Assembly: GCA_025618425.1 (NCBI GenBank)
Contig: CM046842.1
Span: 31,246,885-31,310,884 of the forward strand
Source: Heliocidaris tuberculata
Taxonomy: Eukaryota; Echinodermata; Echinoidea; Camarodonta; Echinometridae
DNA length: 64,000 bases
Direction of reading: 5' to 3'
Below are positions 48,620 to 60,372 of this stretch, one piece after another. Under the pieces are notes generated by a model that worked only from the letters and a program-made list of their open reading frames with translations, ran no database searches and had not been told where the DNA came from. The first letter of the stretch is position 1, and every line of letters starts with the position of its first letter. A program made the position numbers and the translations under genes.

Positions 48620-49600
48620 AGGGGCGTCGCTAGAACATTTTGAATGGGGGGAAGGGGGGTTGTGACACCCAAATTTGTCGGCAAATTTTTATTGTGTGAT
48701 ACCCAAAATTGCCGACAAAAATGCTGCACCCTAACCCCTATCCCCCCACAAATAATAATAGAATAAAATCGCAGACGTAGAGATCTTGATCATACGGGCC
48801 CATTTTCGCAAGGAGGGAGCTGACGCCTTTTGCCCGAATATCAACTTTTCAATTTCTAATTTTTTTTTGAACTTTTCGTATTGGAAATGTACAGAGGGTT
48901 ACATACAGAAGTTATTTTACATAATTACCTGGGAACCTCGGTGCCCAAATATGTGGATATTCTGGCACCTCGCTGCCCGAATATGAAGTGGTGGTTTCCC
49001 AAATATATGAACTTTGAAAATCCTCGGGGGGGGGGGGGGGGGATGCAGGCCATTGCCGAAGTAGGACGCCTTTTGCCCGAATATCTACTTTGAAATTTCA
49101 AACTTTTTGCGAGAGAGCGAAGCGAGCGAGAAATTTTTAAAAAACTTTTCGTAGTGAAAATGTACAGAAGTTAAACAAGTTATATAATTATCTGGGAACC
49201 TTTCTTCCCCAATATGTGGATATTGTAGCAATTCGCTGCCCGAATATGACTATCGGAACTTTGAAAATCCTAGGGGGGCGGCTGTAGCCCATTGCCGAAG
49301 GGAGGGGACGACATTTGCCCGAAGATTAACATCCCAATGTTTTTGCGAGCGAGCGAAGCGAGCGAGCAATTTTTTTTCCAGTTTTTCCTTCTTTTTTCTT
49401 TCCTTCCCTTTTCCTTTCCTTTTCAGTTTTTGTTTTCCTTTCCTTTCCCCTTTCTTTTCTTTCTTTTTATCCTTTCTCTTTTTTCCTTTTCCTTTTCTCT
49501 TTCCTCTTCCCTCTCTCTTTTTTCCCCTCTTTTTTTTTTTTTGTTGCCGACAGAGGTGGCGCATTTGCCGACAACAATTTTGTCCGCTAGCGACGCCCCT
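48620..49600. mobile_element. 981-bp DNA transposon remnant with 10-bp target duplication
   Basis: AGGGGCGTCGCTAG and CTAGCGACGCCCCT are exact inverted ends. TTAAGAGAGC occurs at 48610-48619 and again at 49601-49610. The interior is low-complexity (poly-G, TTTCC tracts, repeated GAGCGAAGCGAGCGAG and TTTTGCCCGAATAT) with no transposase. A 9-11-bp duplication would fit Mutator-like elements, but the class is unproven. A related tip is at 58399. Confidence 0.85.
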
Positions 49601-49624
49601 TTAAGAGAGCTGTGGCATTTCGAT

Positions 49625-49626
<2 letters not shown>

Positions 49627-49661
<35 letters not shown>

Positions 49662-49663
49662 AG
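49627..49663. repeat. GA microsatellite
   Basis: (GA)n run just after the 981-bp element. Nothing recognisable lies between here and 50287 except a poly-A at 49895-49914. Confidence 0.9.
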
Positions 49664-50286
49664 ACGTGATAATACAGAAAACTTACTTCGGTTTAATAGG
49701 GTGATCATATCATGTAGTTTAAGCTTCTACCAACCTACCAAAAACGTGACGAACACACAAAGATCACCAACGCATCTGACTAAGTAATTCGTATAATGGG
49801 GTGGATTAGGGAGACTTTCGTGACAGAGCGGACAAAAGCACCAAATTTCGCATAAACACTCTTTCTTTATTACCATTTATTATTCCTAGGAAACCAAAAA
49901 AAAAAAAAAAAAAAATTTCCGTGTAGGTCACGTGTTTATTTTAGGTAACCGTTGGCAACAAGTACACAGTGCTAACTGCTGAGGGACTATAAGACAATGG
50001 TTTGCAATCAATTGCAAATTTGAAACCACGATTCTGATCGGTTAATGGTCAGCCTTTTTAGCAATATGTGCATGGAAAGCTGATTTTGATTGGCCCTTGC
50101 CATTTTGCAATAATTGATTGTAAACCTATGTGTTATACGGGGTACTGAGGTAAATAGTGAAGGCTCTTGTTTCTCAGACAACAGATCCTGGGTTCGATTT
50201 TTGCTCCTTGTTTACATCCTTTGACACTTTTTTTCTTTCTTTCTAACCCACATTATGTCCTTCTTTACCTATGCAGATGTATCAAA

Positions 50287-50534
50287 ACAATGGGTGAATT
50301 CAAGTTCGGTGTTGAAAGCTGGTGTTGGTGTTGGGGCAAAACTAGCACCAGCCACAACACCGAACCTGAAATGAAGATGGTGCTGGGATTGACTTCACTA
50401 GGTGTTGAGCTATCAATAATGTGATTGGTATTATTTTTATAAACCCGAATTCGGTGTTGGGGCTAGAATCAGCAGCCCAATTCACGCTCTCAACACCAAC
50501 ACCAACACTAACACCGAACTTAAAATCACCCAAT
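50287..50534. mobile_element. 248-bp inverted-repeat MITE
   Basis: CAATGGGTGAATTCAAGTTC then GGTGTTG at the left pairs with CAACACTAACACCGAACTTA then AAATCACCCAATG at the right. GTTGGTGTTGG motifs lie inside both arms. Confidence 0.75.
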
Positions 50535-51440
50535 GAGTACCTGTTAGCATAAATAGTGATGAGCCTACCCTGTGTAAATTAGACCATTATCACTATCATT
50601 ATCATTATCATTATTATCATTATTATTATACTCAGTATTAATATGAAATAAGGTACATAATTGCAAAAGTGAGACAGGGTGCGTAATTCCGAAAAAAATA
50701 AAATAAGGTTCATAATTCCGAAACTTAGATAGTATATAATAATAAATTAATTCTTCCGAAGGTTCCTAATTCCGACCTGACTTTTCGCCATTTCATAATC
50801 AAGAATGCAGGCATATCTACGTCTGCCTATTTGTTTCCCCAGCTAATGAAAAGATCTGAATGACGTCATAGATCACTTCGGCAGTAATGTTGAATACTTG
50901 TAAGATAAAGAGACTGAGTCGTCAGTGTCTGTGTGCATATATCATAATTCGCTGCCACCAGATTTTGGTTATATTACCAAATTATCAAATAATATGCGTG
51001 AGGTCTCCCAGGCAAGCAGCGAAACCAGGGACATGGGTCTGACCATTGGTCTGTCCTTGTTTGCAGGCACAAAGCGTGGTCAGTCGTAAAAGAGTGTCTG
51101 CACTGTAAGACTACCAAGGCCCTATATACTAAAGCTGTTCCTGACCAGTAGGTAGCTGGGTTAGGCTTCTCTCAAGAGACAAGGATTTTCTGATAAAGTG
51201 TCAAATTAGGGTCTGTGCTTGCAGACTAGGTCTGGGGAGCTGGGGAGATTTATGATGACATTTCCTTAAACTGTAGTAGGAAGAGGGCACAATGCATTAC
51301 ATAAGAACTGCCTGCCTGTCATTAAAATGAAGTCCACCCTCGATGATTGACTGCACCCGTTATAAGACAAACATCCGAAAGGTGTCACATCATCATGAGA
51401 ACATACGACTATCATGACTATGTGGCTTTAAATTTAACAT

Positions 51441-51931
51441 TTAAAGGCTAAATCCACACACATGAAACAGTGATATGCATAACGTGGGCGGTATGCAAAT
51501 GAGTGAACCGATGAAGTCACACACTCACTTGTCCTTATGTATTTTATTACATGAAATTTCAAATATTTCAACTTTTATGGATGTGATAATGAATCTTTCC
51601 CTTGTATCAAAGTAAGTTACAATAATGATGATTTTACATGTTTAATAAGTAGCGAAACCATGTTTTACATTATTGATGCAAAAATTGAAATATATGGTAT
51701 TTCATGTAATAAAATACATAAGGAAAAGTGAGTGTGTGACATCATCGGTTCACTCATTTGCATACCGCTCATGTTATGCATATCACTGTTTCAAGAAATA
51801 ATGCAAAACTTCAAAATGCCGTAACTTTCTTATTTTACATCCGATTTCAATAAAATTTTCACTATTATGCTTGTTTAATTTTACTCTATTTATTCAAATC
51901 AACTTGATATTAGTGTGGACTTGGCCTTTAA
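51441..51931. mobile_element. TTAA-flanked fold-back MITE, copy F4, left arm shortened
   Basis: Close relative of F3: GATATGCATAACGTGGGCGG and CATACCGCTCATGTTATGCA pair, and both TTAA ends are present. About 120 bases of the left arm (present in F3) are deleted just inside the tip. Confidence 0.83.
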
Positions 51932-53390
51932 CAATTTCGCTAAGCAACTTCCACCATAACGTCCCTCAAGGAAATAGACAACTGTAGTCACTTCGACCGA
52001 ATTCCATATACGATATAGTCTGGGAGCCTGTCTCGAAATAGTCACTCCATTTTACCCAAAAGATTTGACCCCGTACTGTTACTTAGACCAATTCTAAGTC
52101 ATTGACAAAAAGATTGTCAGCCTGACCGTAGCCGTTGGGTTTAGCCCCCAGAGCCCCCCAAAGAAGCCCCAAAGTTGGGCCGATTTCATCCCATCTCCCC
52201 CATGTACCAAACTTTGTCAGTAGGAAGTAGTACAAAACACAAATAACTGACAAAAATATCTGTTGAGATGGGGTGTCAGACGGCCCCTAAAAACTGGGGT
52301 ATATTTTTCCCCTTGAAGCCCAGGGACCAAATTTTGTCAGAAATTTCCGGGGTCTCCCCAGGATCGCTGCCCCTTTGAAAATGCAAATATCTGATAACCC
52401 ATACTACACAGGATGGACCCTGCATGCTACATCTCATGACGTTTATTATTGATTATTATTTTTCGATCGGAGCGTGTCTATCGCCGCTGAAGACGGTAAA
52501 AACAGTGAGCGGAAAGAACGATTTTATTGATCGCCTTTTTTGACGGCCTGTGCAACAATAACTCGACCAGTAATAAATCGGATCAAGACGGCCCGAACTC
52601 GCCCATAGGGTGAAATTCCAGGGGCACTTTTGTTATTGTGCAGGGTGTCGTTTCGAGAAGAGTGGGTACATCTGACACATCGAATGATATCAAAGAGTTT
52701 CGCAACATGAATACATATTCAAGGTGAAGAACAACGGTAAATAGTCAGACTTGTCCGATAACGAAAACGATAACTATACTCACAAATCGTGCATTGCCAA
52801 ATCGCCTAAGCGTCGTTTATTAACTGGAAAATGAGGAAATCGTTACGGTAGGCCAGAATAAGTGATATCTACTAATAAGCTTCCCTAATCAATTTTATAT
52901 AGTCTTGGTGTCATTGCTCGGCATCTTATTTTTCTTTTTCAGGACAAAACCTAGAGCCAATCGTATTTGGTCCTTCAGGGTGACGTTAGTTTTCAAGAAT
53001 CATGCGGGTAGGGTCCGTCGTGCTTGATTAAAAGAACCAAACCGATTTTATCGGTCAGGTCACTTAGGTGTGACCACTTCTATCGGTATAATTATAGGTA
53101 CATTTTATATGCGTATACATTATTGTTATCGTTATTGGACAAGTCTCACCCTCCTTAATTGTTGACAAAGGTGTATGTTAATGTCCAAAAGTTTAGAGTA
53201 CGAAGTGGCTCAGGGCGAGTTACCATCAAACCTCACCCGCCCCCCCCCCCCACTCTCTCTTTCTCTGGAATACAATGAGAACAATAGCTTTTACGTGGAC
53301 ATGAAAGAACACAAATATAGCCGCTTTTGTATTCGCTGCATGTCAAATGGTATAACCCAACAAACGGTCCTTACGTAAATACTATCGAAT
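51932..53390. other. no gene recognised
   Basis: Unique-looking sequence with C-rich blocks near 52140-52380 and poly-C at 53241. No splice-bounded exon with a convincing domain could be read on either strand. Confidence 0.4.
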
Positions 53391-53395
53391 TTGTA

Positions 53396-53430
53396 ATGCA
53401 CGAACAGTTATAATATAACTGTTCGTGCAT
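53396..53430. repeat. 35-base near-perfect palindrome
   Basis: ATGCACGAACAGTTATA and TATAACTGTTCGTGCAT are exact inverted 17-mers around one base. Confidence 0.85.
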
Positions 53431-55004
53431 ATTATGCTAAGTGGTACTGGTATAGCGCAATTACTTGCAAACGCGTACACTGTTACGACATAGGATTTTA
53501 TATACCAACGCACTTGAAATAATATATATACACTTAACTTAATGCGGTTTCCGCTTCGGAACATCTTGTCTTGAAAAGTTAATTCACCATCGCTAGCTCC
53601 TTGTCAAACACGAGAGTGAAATACGATCATCTCCATAACACAATTTAGTCGCCAATAAAAAAAACAACAAACAAACATGGAGTTCTGTATTGACCATGCA
53701 CTTTCATCGATTGAAAATATGCACGAGAAATGTTTCCAGATTCTCTATTGACCATTTTCCAATGTTTTTCAAGTAAGTATTTCATTAATTTTCCTTTTTT
53801 TTTGTTGCTGAAGACTTTTGTTTAAATAATTCGTAGTAAACGTATATTTATTTCGCTCACTGACACAGCTATATGCTTTTTGAGTTGTTGTGCCTTCCAA
53901 CTATTTGATGCAAACTTTATATTTTGTACGTATTTTGTTTTTAGTGAAGTAAATGTCGTTTTCAACTTGAACTTGAAAGAATGGCCCATTTTTAAAAGGG
54001 ATCCCCAACAGTCTCTGGTATGGGGTGACTGACAACAGGGGCGTCCATCTGTTTTTTCGGATCGGGGATGACGGTATATAGCACCCTTCATGTTATTTTT
54101 TAATGCCTCTTAATTACCAGCTTCTCCACGGTTACATGAAGCAGGGTAAATTAGAGAATTTGCGCGCGGCGAAATTGAAGTCTGTTCGTGTAATACCTTT
54201 TGTATTTCATTGTCTGGAAGGTCCCCCAATATTTTATTTTGGGGAAACTGCACCCTGGCCCGCATGGATCGACGACCCTAACTGATAATCACCTCTTTGG
54301 GTAGGCCTCTACTCTTTATGAATATTGTACTGTATATTGATTTCTTGTTGAGAAACAATCCTCCCCTTTAAATGAAATATAAATCATTATTTTGCAGAAA
54401 TGCTTAAAGACAAAAAGCTTTGGAAAAAAGAAAGAGGTCCTTATTAAAGTAAAAAAAAAATAAAAATAAAATAAAGAAAAAAGTCCTGCCCAGCTAAACA
54501 AAACACGTAGAAATATTGGCAAATATAAGGTCGCGCAGCATGCCTAATGTAATTATGTGTGTAATTGGGTTTTGGGTTTTGGGTTTTGGGGTTTTTACAG
54601 ACGTGTATCAATCAGATATGATTATTTACGTCGGGGACCGACCTTTAACGTCACCATCCGAAAGACGTGATTCAGTTTCGAACCTGGGTCCGCTGAATCA
54701 GTTTATAACTTCCACTGTTAGCTGGATTACAGGCGCACTCTACAACGCCCAGTCGTGGTAACACTTTTATAAATGAATAAGATATAGATATGATGAAATA
54801 CGGAGCATAATGGCAAAGTGCTTTATACCTAAAGTGACATGGTTTAAATGTAAGCCTTTACACTTAAAGTCATGTACCCTAGGGCTTTCTTCCTAGTTAA
54901 TTTTGTACTCATTCACTCTCGCAGGTGGTTCAAAACAACGTTCTTAACCCATTCGGTATAAGCCATCGCCGATGAAGCAGTAACCCGAATATCTCTATAC
55001 TAGG

Positions 55005-55445
55005 ATGGCATCGGTACCGAACGAACCTCACCCTCTCGCCCCGACACCAACTCCAACCCCACCAGCTCCGGAATTACCCCCATACGCTCCTGTTGACCCG
55101 CACGAGACCCCAATACGATCCGACCTCGGACTTCCACCACCTTACGCGAGTGTTGTGCAGGAAACATACACAAACAGCGGGTTCCAGGGTGAAGGTCATT
55201 CTCAATCTCAGTGTCAAGGACATCCGCTAAGTCAAGGACATTCTCAAAGTCAACCACAATGTCATGTTCACTCCCACAGAGGCCCACCATTCCATCGGTG
55301 TCATTACCACAATCATCATCAAGGCTTACAGCAATGTAGTGGGACGGGTCGGTTAGAGGTCATGCACGAACTCGATATCGACCACAGTCTTTCGACGTCG
55401 TTTGAACAATACAACCAGTACCCCTACAATGGCATGGCTCCGCCT
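55005..55445 (+). CDS. dispanin exon 1: Pro-rich and His/Gln-rich N-terminus
   Basis: ATG at 55005, 147 codons to a GTAAGT donor. Begins MASVPNEPHPLAPTPTPTPP; includes LGLPPPYASV and a GHSQSQ-type repeat with many His and Cys. The frame runs on into the intron for 63 codons, which are not part of the protein. Confidence 0.88.
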
Positions 55446-57717
55446 GTAAGTTTGTGTTCATTCCTGGTAAGGTTAGTTTATAATAGGTCTAATGTTCCTT
55501 TACCACCATTGGGGCCCATACGACAAGGAAAGAGCTTTTATTCATGTTTATTTTCTCTTCTTAATGAAAGTAGATTTCCCTCTTTTTATACAATCCTGAA
55601 GTGCATTAAAGTGCGGTTCAGACCTCACCGATAACGATAGCGATAACGAGAATTTTGATTAACCCTTTCAAGACAATTTAACACTTTTTGTGGTTTGGCT
55701 CAATAACTGTTGATTCAGAGCTCCAAAAATATACCAGATGCATAAGTAGAAAGAGCAAAAAGTTCTGCACACTGTGTCCATTTTTGTTGCATGGCCATTA
55801 TTGCGTTTGATGCCAGGAATTTTAAAACGAGAATAAGCTTTAAAATCCTTAAATTGGCAACACATTGAGAGGTTCAAAATTATTTTTTCATCCAAATTGG
55901 CATTTTTTCAACTTTTCGACAAAATTTCTAACCATGTATATTGTATCAAAGACATTACACCATGTACACAATATTAGAAATATGTAGCACTAAAAGAAAA
56001 ATATTATTGTTGGCAATTTGAAGAACCAATGTGATCAACTTAGCCCTTAAATAATTCCTGTCATGAAAGGATTAAAGGTACAGCCTGCTATGGTGTGTGT
56101 ACGTAACTAAGTACAAGGCCGTGCACCCTTTCGAGAGGGGAAGGGGACAAACGCATTCATCGAAAGAATACGATCCATGAAATACACAGTTAATTCCGAT
56201 ATTGCAAGACTGCCCCCTTCTCCCCCAATAGTTGGCGCCCATGATGAACAGGGGCTTACGATCGGAAAGAATACAGGGATGTCGATAGAGGGAGGGGATG
56301 ATTGAGCTGTGCCCCCCCCCAAAAAAAAAAAAATGAATAAAAAATAAAATCCTGTCTGCAGATATTCATAAACATGACGTGCGTTGTCAGTTAGTTTGGA
56401 AAAAGAATAATAATAAAAATCCTAAATCGGCAAATGCGATCTTATCCCCTATCACAACAACCTTGTCATAATACGTTAATTGGATAATTCCTTATAATTA
56501 TTTCAATATTACACTATTTCTCACTGAAAAGTTGCAGTACCCACAACATGTAACGATCATCCGCGATAGCCAAGTCGCTGCTCCGATCAACACGAACTGT
56601 CTGGTTGGGTTTTCAGCATTTGTACTGTGTTGCTGCTGTGTGCCTTTCGGTATGGCCGCCATGATCAAAGCATTGGAGGTAAATGATTCCGTTGAGTTCA
56701 ATTCAATTCAGTCCAATCCAATTCTCTTCAGTTAATTTTAGTTCATTTCTTTTCAATCCATTCAATTCAATTCAATTCAGTCCAATTTAATTCAGTTCAC
56801 TTCAACTCATTTCATTTCAATCCAATTTAATCCAATACAGTTCAGTCCAATTCATTTCATTTCAATTCAATTTAATTCAATTTGATATAATTCAGGAATA
56901 ATTCAATTCATTTCATTTCAGTTCAGATTAATTTCAGTTTATTGTTTAAAATCCAAACAAAAAGGATTATTCTCAATTTCCAAATAAAAAAAATAATAAG
57001 AAATTCAAATGATATGTAATTTTGAGCCTTGTCGGGAACAACAAATAGAGTGATTTCAAAAGAGGCATAGCGCATATGGGGGGGGGGGGGGGGGGGGTTG
57101 TCCACAAATAGATTGGGATAAGGGAAAGAAAGAGAGAGAGGGGGGGGGAATCAAATCAGAGGGGCTCTCTTCTTGAAAAAGCCTCGTCGCGTCATCTTCA
57201 TCTTAATCTTATGATCTTTCCACCTGCATGTCAGTGCAGATTAAGAATCCTTACAATGGCATTAATGTCTCGAAAATAGGTGACAAGCACAAAAAATCTA
57301 TCTCGTGCCCCTTCGTCAAAAAGAGCCCCCTCCCCCACAAAAAAAAAACCACGCAAAATAATCGGTTTCTTCCTTAAATCGTATTAGCACTAAAAAAAAA
57401 AATGAGGCTAAAGCATCATAAATGCTGAAGTAAAAACAAGCTAGCTCAACATGTGAACTTGTATCATTATCCTCAAATGTTTTGTTTTTTTGTTCCACCG
57501 CCCATTATACAATAATTAGTTCATTTAGTTTGTGCGATCATACTAGACCTGACGCTGTGCAATTATATCTCGCCTGCAGGTTCGATCCAGACTACGGACC
57601 GGGGACATTGCCGGGGCCAGAACGGCCGCGTCTTCCTCGAGGATGTGGTCAGGAGCGGGCCTACTGATAGGCGCCATGTTCCAGCTATCTGTCCTCGTCT
57701 ATATCATGTACATATAA
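55005..57717 (+). CDS. dispanin / CD225-domain membrane protein (gene span, three exons)
   Basis: Three exons, all joined in phase 0, give 239 residues. Residues 1-147 are soluble, Pro-rich at first (with P-P-P-Y at 44-47, a WW-domain ligand motif) and then His/Gln/Ser-rich. Residues about 168-190 form a first hydrophobic segment, CLVGFSAFVLCCCCVPFGMA, with four adjacent cysteines that could be palmitoylated. The loop VRSRLRTGDIAGARTAASSS holds the conserved G-D...A and A-S positions of CD225, and residues about 216-239 form the second hydrophobic segment. This is the layout of proline-rich dispanins (PRRT/TMEM91-like; IFITMs are the same superfamily). Members act at plasma and endosomal membranes; a specific role cannot be assigned. 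A pyrimidine tract plus AG at 54911-54924 may mark a 5' untranslated exon boundary. Confidence 0.9.
55659..56075 (+). mobile_element. piggyBac-like MITE, copy P5
   Basis: TTAACCCTTTCAAGACAATT on the left; the right end is degraded (CATGAAAGGATTAA). Both TTAA sites are present. In dispanin intron 1. Confidence 0.8.
56538..56678 (+). CDS. dispanin exon 2: first CD225 membrane segment
   Basis: 47 codons, phase 0 to 0. Encodes YPQHVTIIRDSQVAAPINTN and CLVGFSAFVLCCCCVPFG, then MAAMIKALE. The intron then falls before the conserved cytoplasmic loop. Confidence 0.93.
56695..56950. repeat. degenerate (TTCAA)n repeat
   Basis: ATTCAATTCAATTCAGTCCA-type pentamer tract in dispanin intron 2, beginning 17 bases after the donor. 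Confidence 0.88.
57078..57147. repeat. poly-G tracts
   Basis: G homopolymers at about 57078-57097 and 57141-57147 in dispanin intron 2. The rest of the intron shows nothing recognisable. Confidence 0.85.
57580..57717 (+). CDS. dispanin exon 3: CD225 loop, second membrane segment and stop
   Basis: Phase 0; encodes VRSRLRTGDIAGARTAASSS, R-M-W, then GLLIGAMFQLSVLVYIMYI and TAA at 57715-57717. The protein ends right after the second hydrophobic segment. Confidence 0.94.
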   Translation, partial: VRSRLRTGDIAGARTAASSSRMWSGAGLLIGAMFQLSVLVYIMYI

Positions 57718-57722
57718 AGCAA

Positions 57723-58060
57723 TGGCAGATCCAGGGAGAGAAATGGGGGGGGGGGGGGGGGGCACAGGGGGCACGTACCCCAGGTAAAAATTGATAAACA
57801 TTTATTCTTCTTCTTCTTCTCCTTCTTGCTCATCTTCTCCTCCTTATTCTTCTTCCCTTTTTTCCCTCCTTCTTTTCCTCTTCACCTTCTTCTCCTCCTC
57901 CTCCTCCTCCTTCATCAGTTATTATTTGGTTGTCATTAAGTTGGGGGCATCCGATTGCTTGACATGTATTTGTTGGTTAAGGCTGCTGAGGACCCGACGG
58001 GGTGGGGGGAGGGGGGGGGGGGGGAGGGGGGGAGGGGGGGGTATCTCATTAAGGGTCAAC
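57723..58060. repeat. poly-G repeat fragments and TTC/TCC tract
   Basis: TGGCAGATCCAGGGAG plus poly-G, six bases after the dispanin stop, resembles the tips of the hAT-type MITEs. A TTC/TCC-rich tract follows (57801-57915) and another G block (58000-58040). Confidence 0.6.
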
Positions 58061-58107
58061 TACGTTCGATCAACTAATGGTTCGGATAAATATGACAGTG
58101 GAGATCA

Positions 58108-58242
58108 GAGCATCGTTTCATCAAATCGTCATAAGTGCAAGCTCGCCGACATCCAACTAAAACGCATGTTAATTTTTATACACGCGTTTCAGTGGGATGT
58201 CGGCGAATTTGTACTTCCGACGGTTTCGTGAAACGCTGCCCA
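58108..58242. mobile_element. hairpin element related at its tips (GTTTCATCAAATCG)
   Basis: GCATCGTTTCATCAAATCGT, later CTCGCCGACATCC, pairs with GGATGTCGGCGAATTTG and GACGGTTTCGTGAAACGCTG then CCC. Tips resemble the H family; arms and middle do not. Confidence 0.75.
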
Positions 58243-58540
58243 GTTACCAGTTTCTCGGTAGAGGCAAGAGAATACGACCCCTTCTCCTTCACCCCTCCCC
58301 CTCTGAAGTGCTTTGTTCTCTCACCTTTTATCCACCTTCTAACATGTCTAATGATGTCCTCCGACCAGTGTCATCCCAAGTACTCTTCTGAAAAAAGGCG
58401 TCGCCAGAACATTTTTAATGGGGGATGTCGAAAATACGTGACAATCATGGCGACTCAAAAGCAAGCACATCCTCGACATGCTAATTATCTTAATTTTAGT
58501 TGGCGAAGGACAGTGAAGGAAATGATTACAGTTCAATGTA

Positions 58541-58850
58541 AAGGCCATCGCACACCTTACGATCGATAATACGGCCTTTGCCGAGTTTTCTAGTGGGTGG
58601 TATGGCCAAATCGGCTCCGAGTCGTAGTGACGTCACAAAAATCGTACGAATGCCTACGATTTGAAACTAATTTTGCCCTTATTCCCTGTAGAAAACTGAC
58701 AGCTCACCAAAACCCTTTGTTTAGTATTCATATTACTTTTCAAAACCTGAATAGGGTAGATTTCATTTGTTAAAATGCCAATATTTAATGCCATAGCGAT
58801 TTATTTCACAAATCGGATTGCAGACCGATCGTAAGGTGTGCGGTGGCCTT
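58541..58850. mobile_element. 310-bp MITE with 25-bp inverted ends
   Basis: AAGGCCATCGCACACCTTAC then GATCG on the left and CGATCGTAAGGTGTGCGGTG then GCCTT on the right match at 24 of 25 positions. The interior is not coding. Confidence 0.83.
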
Positions 58851-59584
58851 AAAACAATCGTACAATATTTTTACATTTTAATCATCTGAACGCCAGGGGC
58901 AAAAAACGTTAATCAAATAAATGTGGCATAAAGACATATAGTGGGGGTCAATCCATTTTTATTTGCTTGTGGCAGAAAAATATCAAAAGATGATAATCAT
59001 TACAATTATGACCAGTGACAATGATAATCGTGTTTGTGTAAAGCGTGCGACCGATTATCACAAGTCTGTCACAAGGGCGAAATATCGCAGCATAGCTAAG
59101 CCTTCTGAATCAATAGACCTGTTCTCAAATTTATTCAAATTTATGGATGTTTCTTTCCTGGGGACCTAGTAACGAGGTATTCCATTAACCTGTTATTAAT
59201 GAATAAATTGCAATATTTGGAATCCAGTTCGCATACATTACTTGTTCCTATGTCTGACATGCCTCTGACAAGCTGTCAGGTTGTCAAGAACAACCTTTGT
59301 TTTAAAAGTATGCATAAAATTTTAATATATTTGTGAACAGGTCTATTGCACAAAGCCTTTCTCTGACTTTCTTGTTCATTATACATGTACTGTATATAAT
59401 ATATAGAAATTTTATGAAATGTACATCTTTATTGGACATTAAATGAAATATAATTATTCATCACTACATTGCATGTCATTGTTGTGAACTGTTCTTTCAT
59501 TTTTCAAACTTAAGAAGAAACGAACCCCGATAGTTTACACTCCTATTGTTTTATCCCCATGGACAGGGTTTAAAGACACTTCCT

Positions 59585-59995
59585 TGACAGGAATTTTTTA
59601 AAGGCTAAATTTCACATTTTGTTCTTCAAATTGGCAATAATAATATTTTTCTTTTAGTGCTACATGGTAACAACATGAATAAGGTGTAATGTCTTCGAAA
59701 ACAGAATACGTGGTTATGAATTTTGTCGAAAAGTTGAAAAAATGCCAATTTTGATTTAAAAAAAAAACAATGATTTTGAACCTCTCAATGTATTGCCAAT
59801 TTCAGAATTTTGCTGCTTGTTCTCAATTTTAAAATTACTGGCATCAAACGCAATATGGCCATGCAACAAAAATGGACACAGTGTGTGTAGAAATTTTTGC
59901 TCTTTATACTCATGCATCTCGTATATTTTGTTAGAGCTCTGAATCAAAAGTTATAGAGCCAAACCACATGTGGTCAATTGTCTCGAAAGGGTTAA
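59585..59995 (-). mobile_element. piggyBac-like MITE, copy P6
   Basis: The right end TTGTCTCGAAAGGGTTAA is intact; the left end is degraded (CTTGACAGGAATTTTTTAAA). The interior matches P1 to P5. Confidence 0.75.
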
Positions 59996-60329
59996 AGACA
60001 AACCTGAAAATAAGGACCACTCGTTATAAAGCAAGTATAATAGCCTAGTAGGTACATGAGTAATTACAGTATCTATGAATGCTTGTGGCTTTGATTTTAT
60101 AACAGTATTATTAAAAGTTCTAGAGAAGAAGAAAAGCCAAATATTATGTGCGTACACTCTAAAAAAGGGTCTTGTCATTTTTTAACTAGATCGCCTGATC
60201 ACATTTTAAAAATCAGATTCTAGTCATTTTGACTAGGATTCTGTTCATTTTGACTGGGATTCCGTTCACTTCAAACTCGAAGCTTGGTAGTTTTGACTAG
60301 AGATATTCTAGTTAAAGCTTCTTTGAAAT

Positions 60330-60372
60330 GTGATTGGTAAAGCTGCGCTAATGGGGAACGCGCATGCGCGGA
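60330..60372 (+). promoter_or_regulatory. CCAAT plus NRF1-like promoter candidate
   Basis: GATTGG (inverted CCAAT) at about 60332 precedes CGCGCATGCGCG at 60359-60370, which has the GCGCATGCGC core of NRF1 sites common in TATA-less animal promoters. A GTAAGT donor at 60595 could end a first non-coding exon. No downstream coding exon was found in the window. Confidence 0.3.

Noticed and set aside
55446..55634. Continuation of the dispanin first exon to the TAA at 55634
   Set aside because: A GTAAGT donor at 55446 joins in frame to the CD225 exon, while the read-through codons look like intron.
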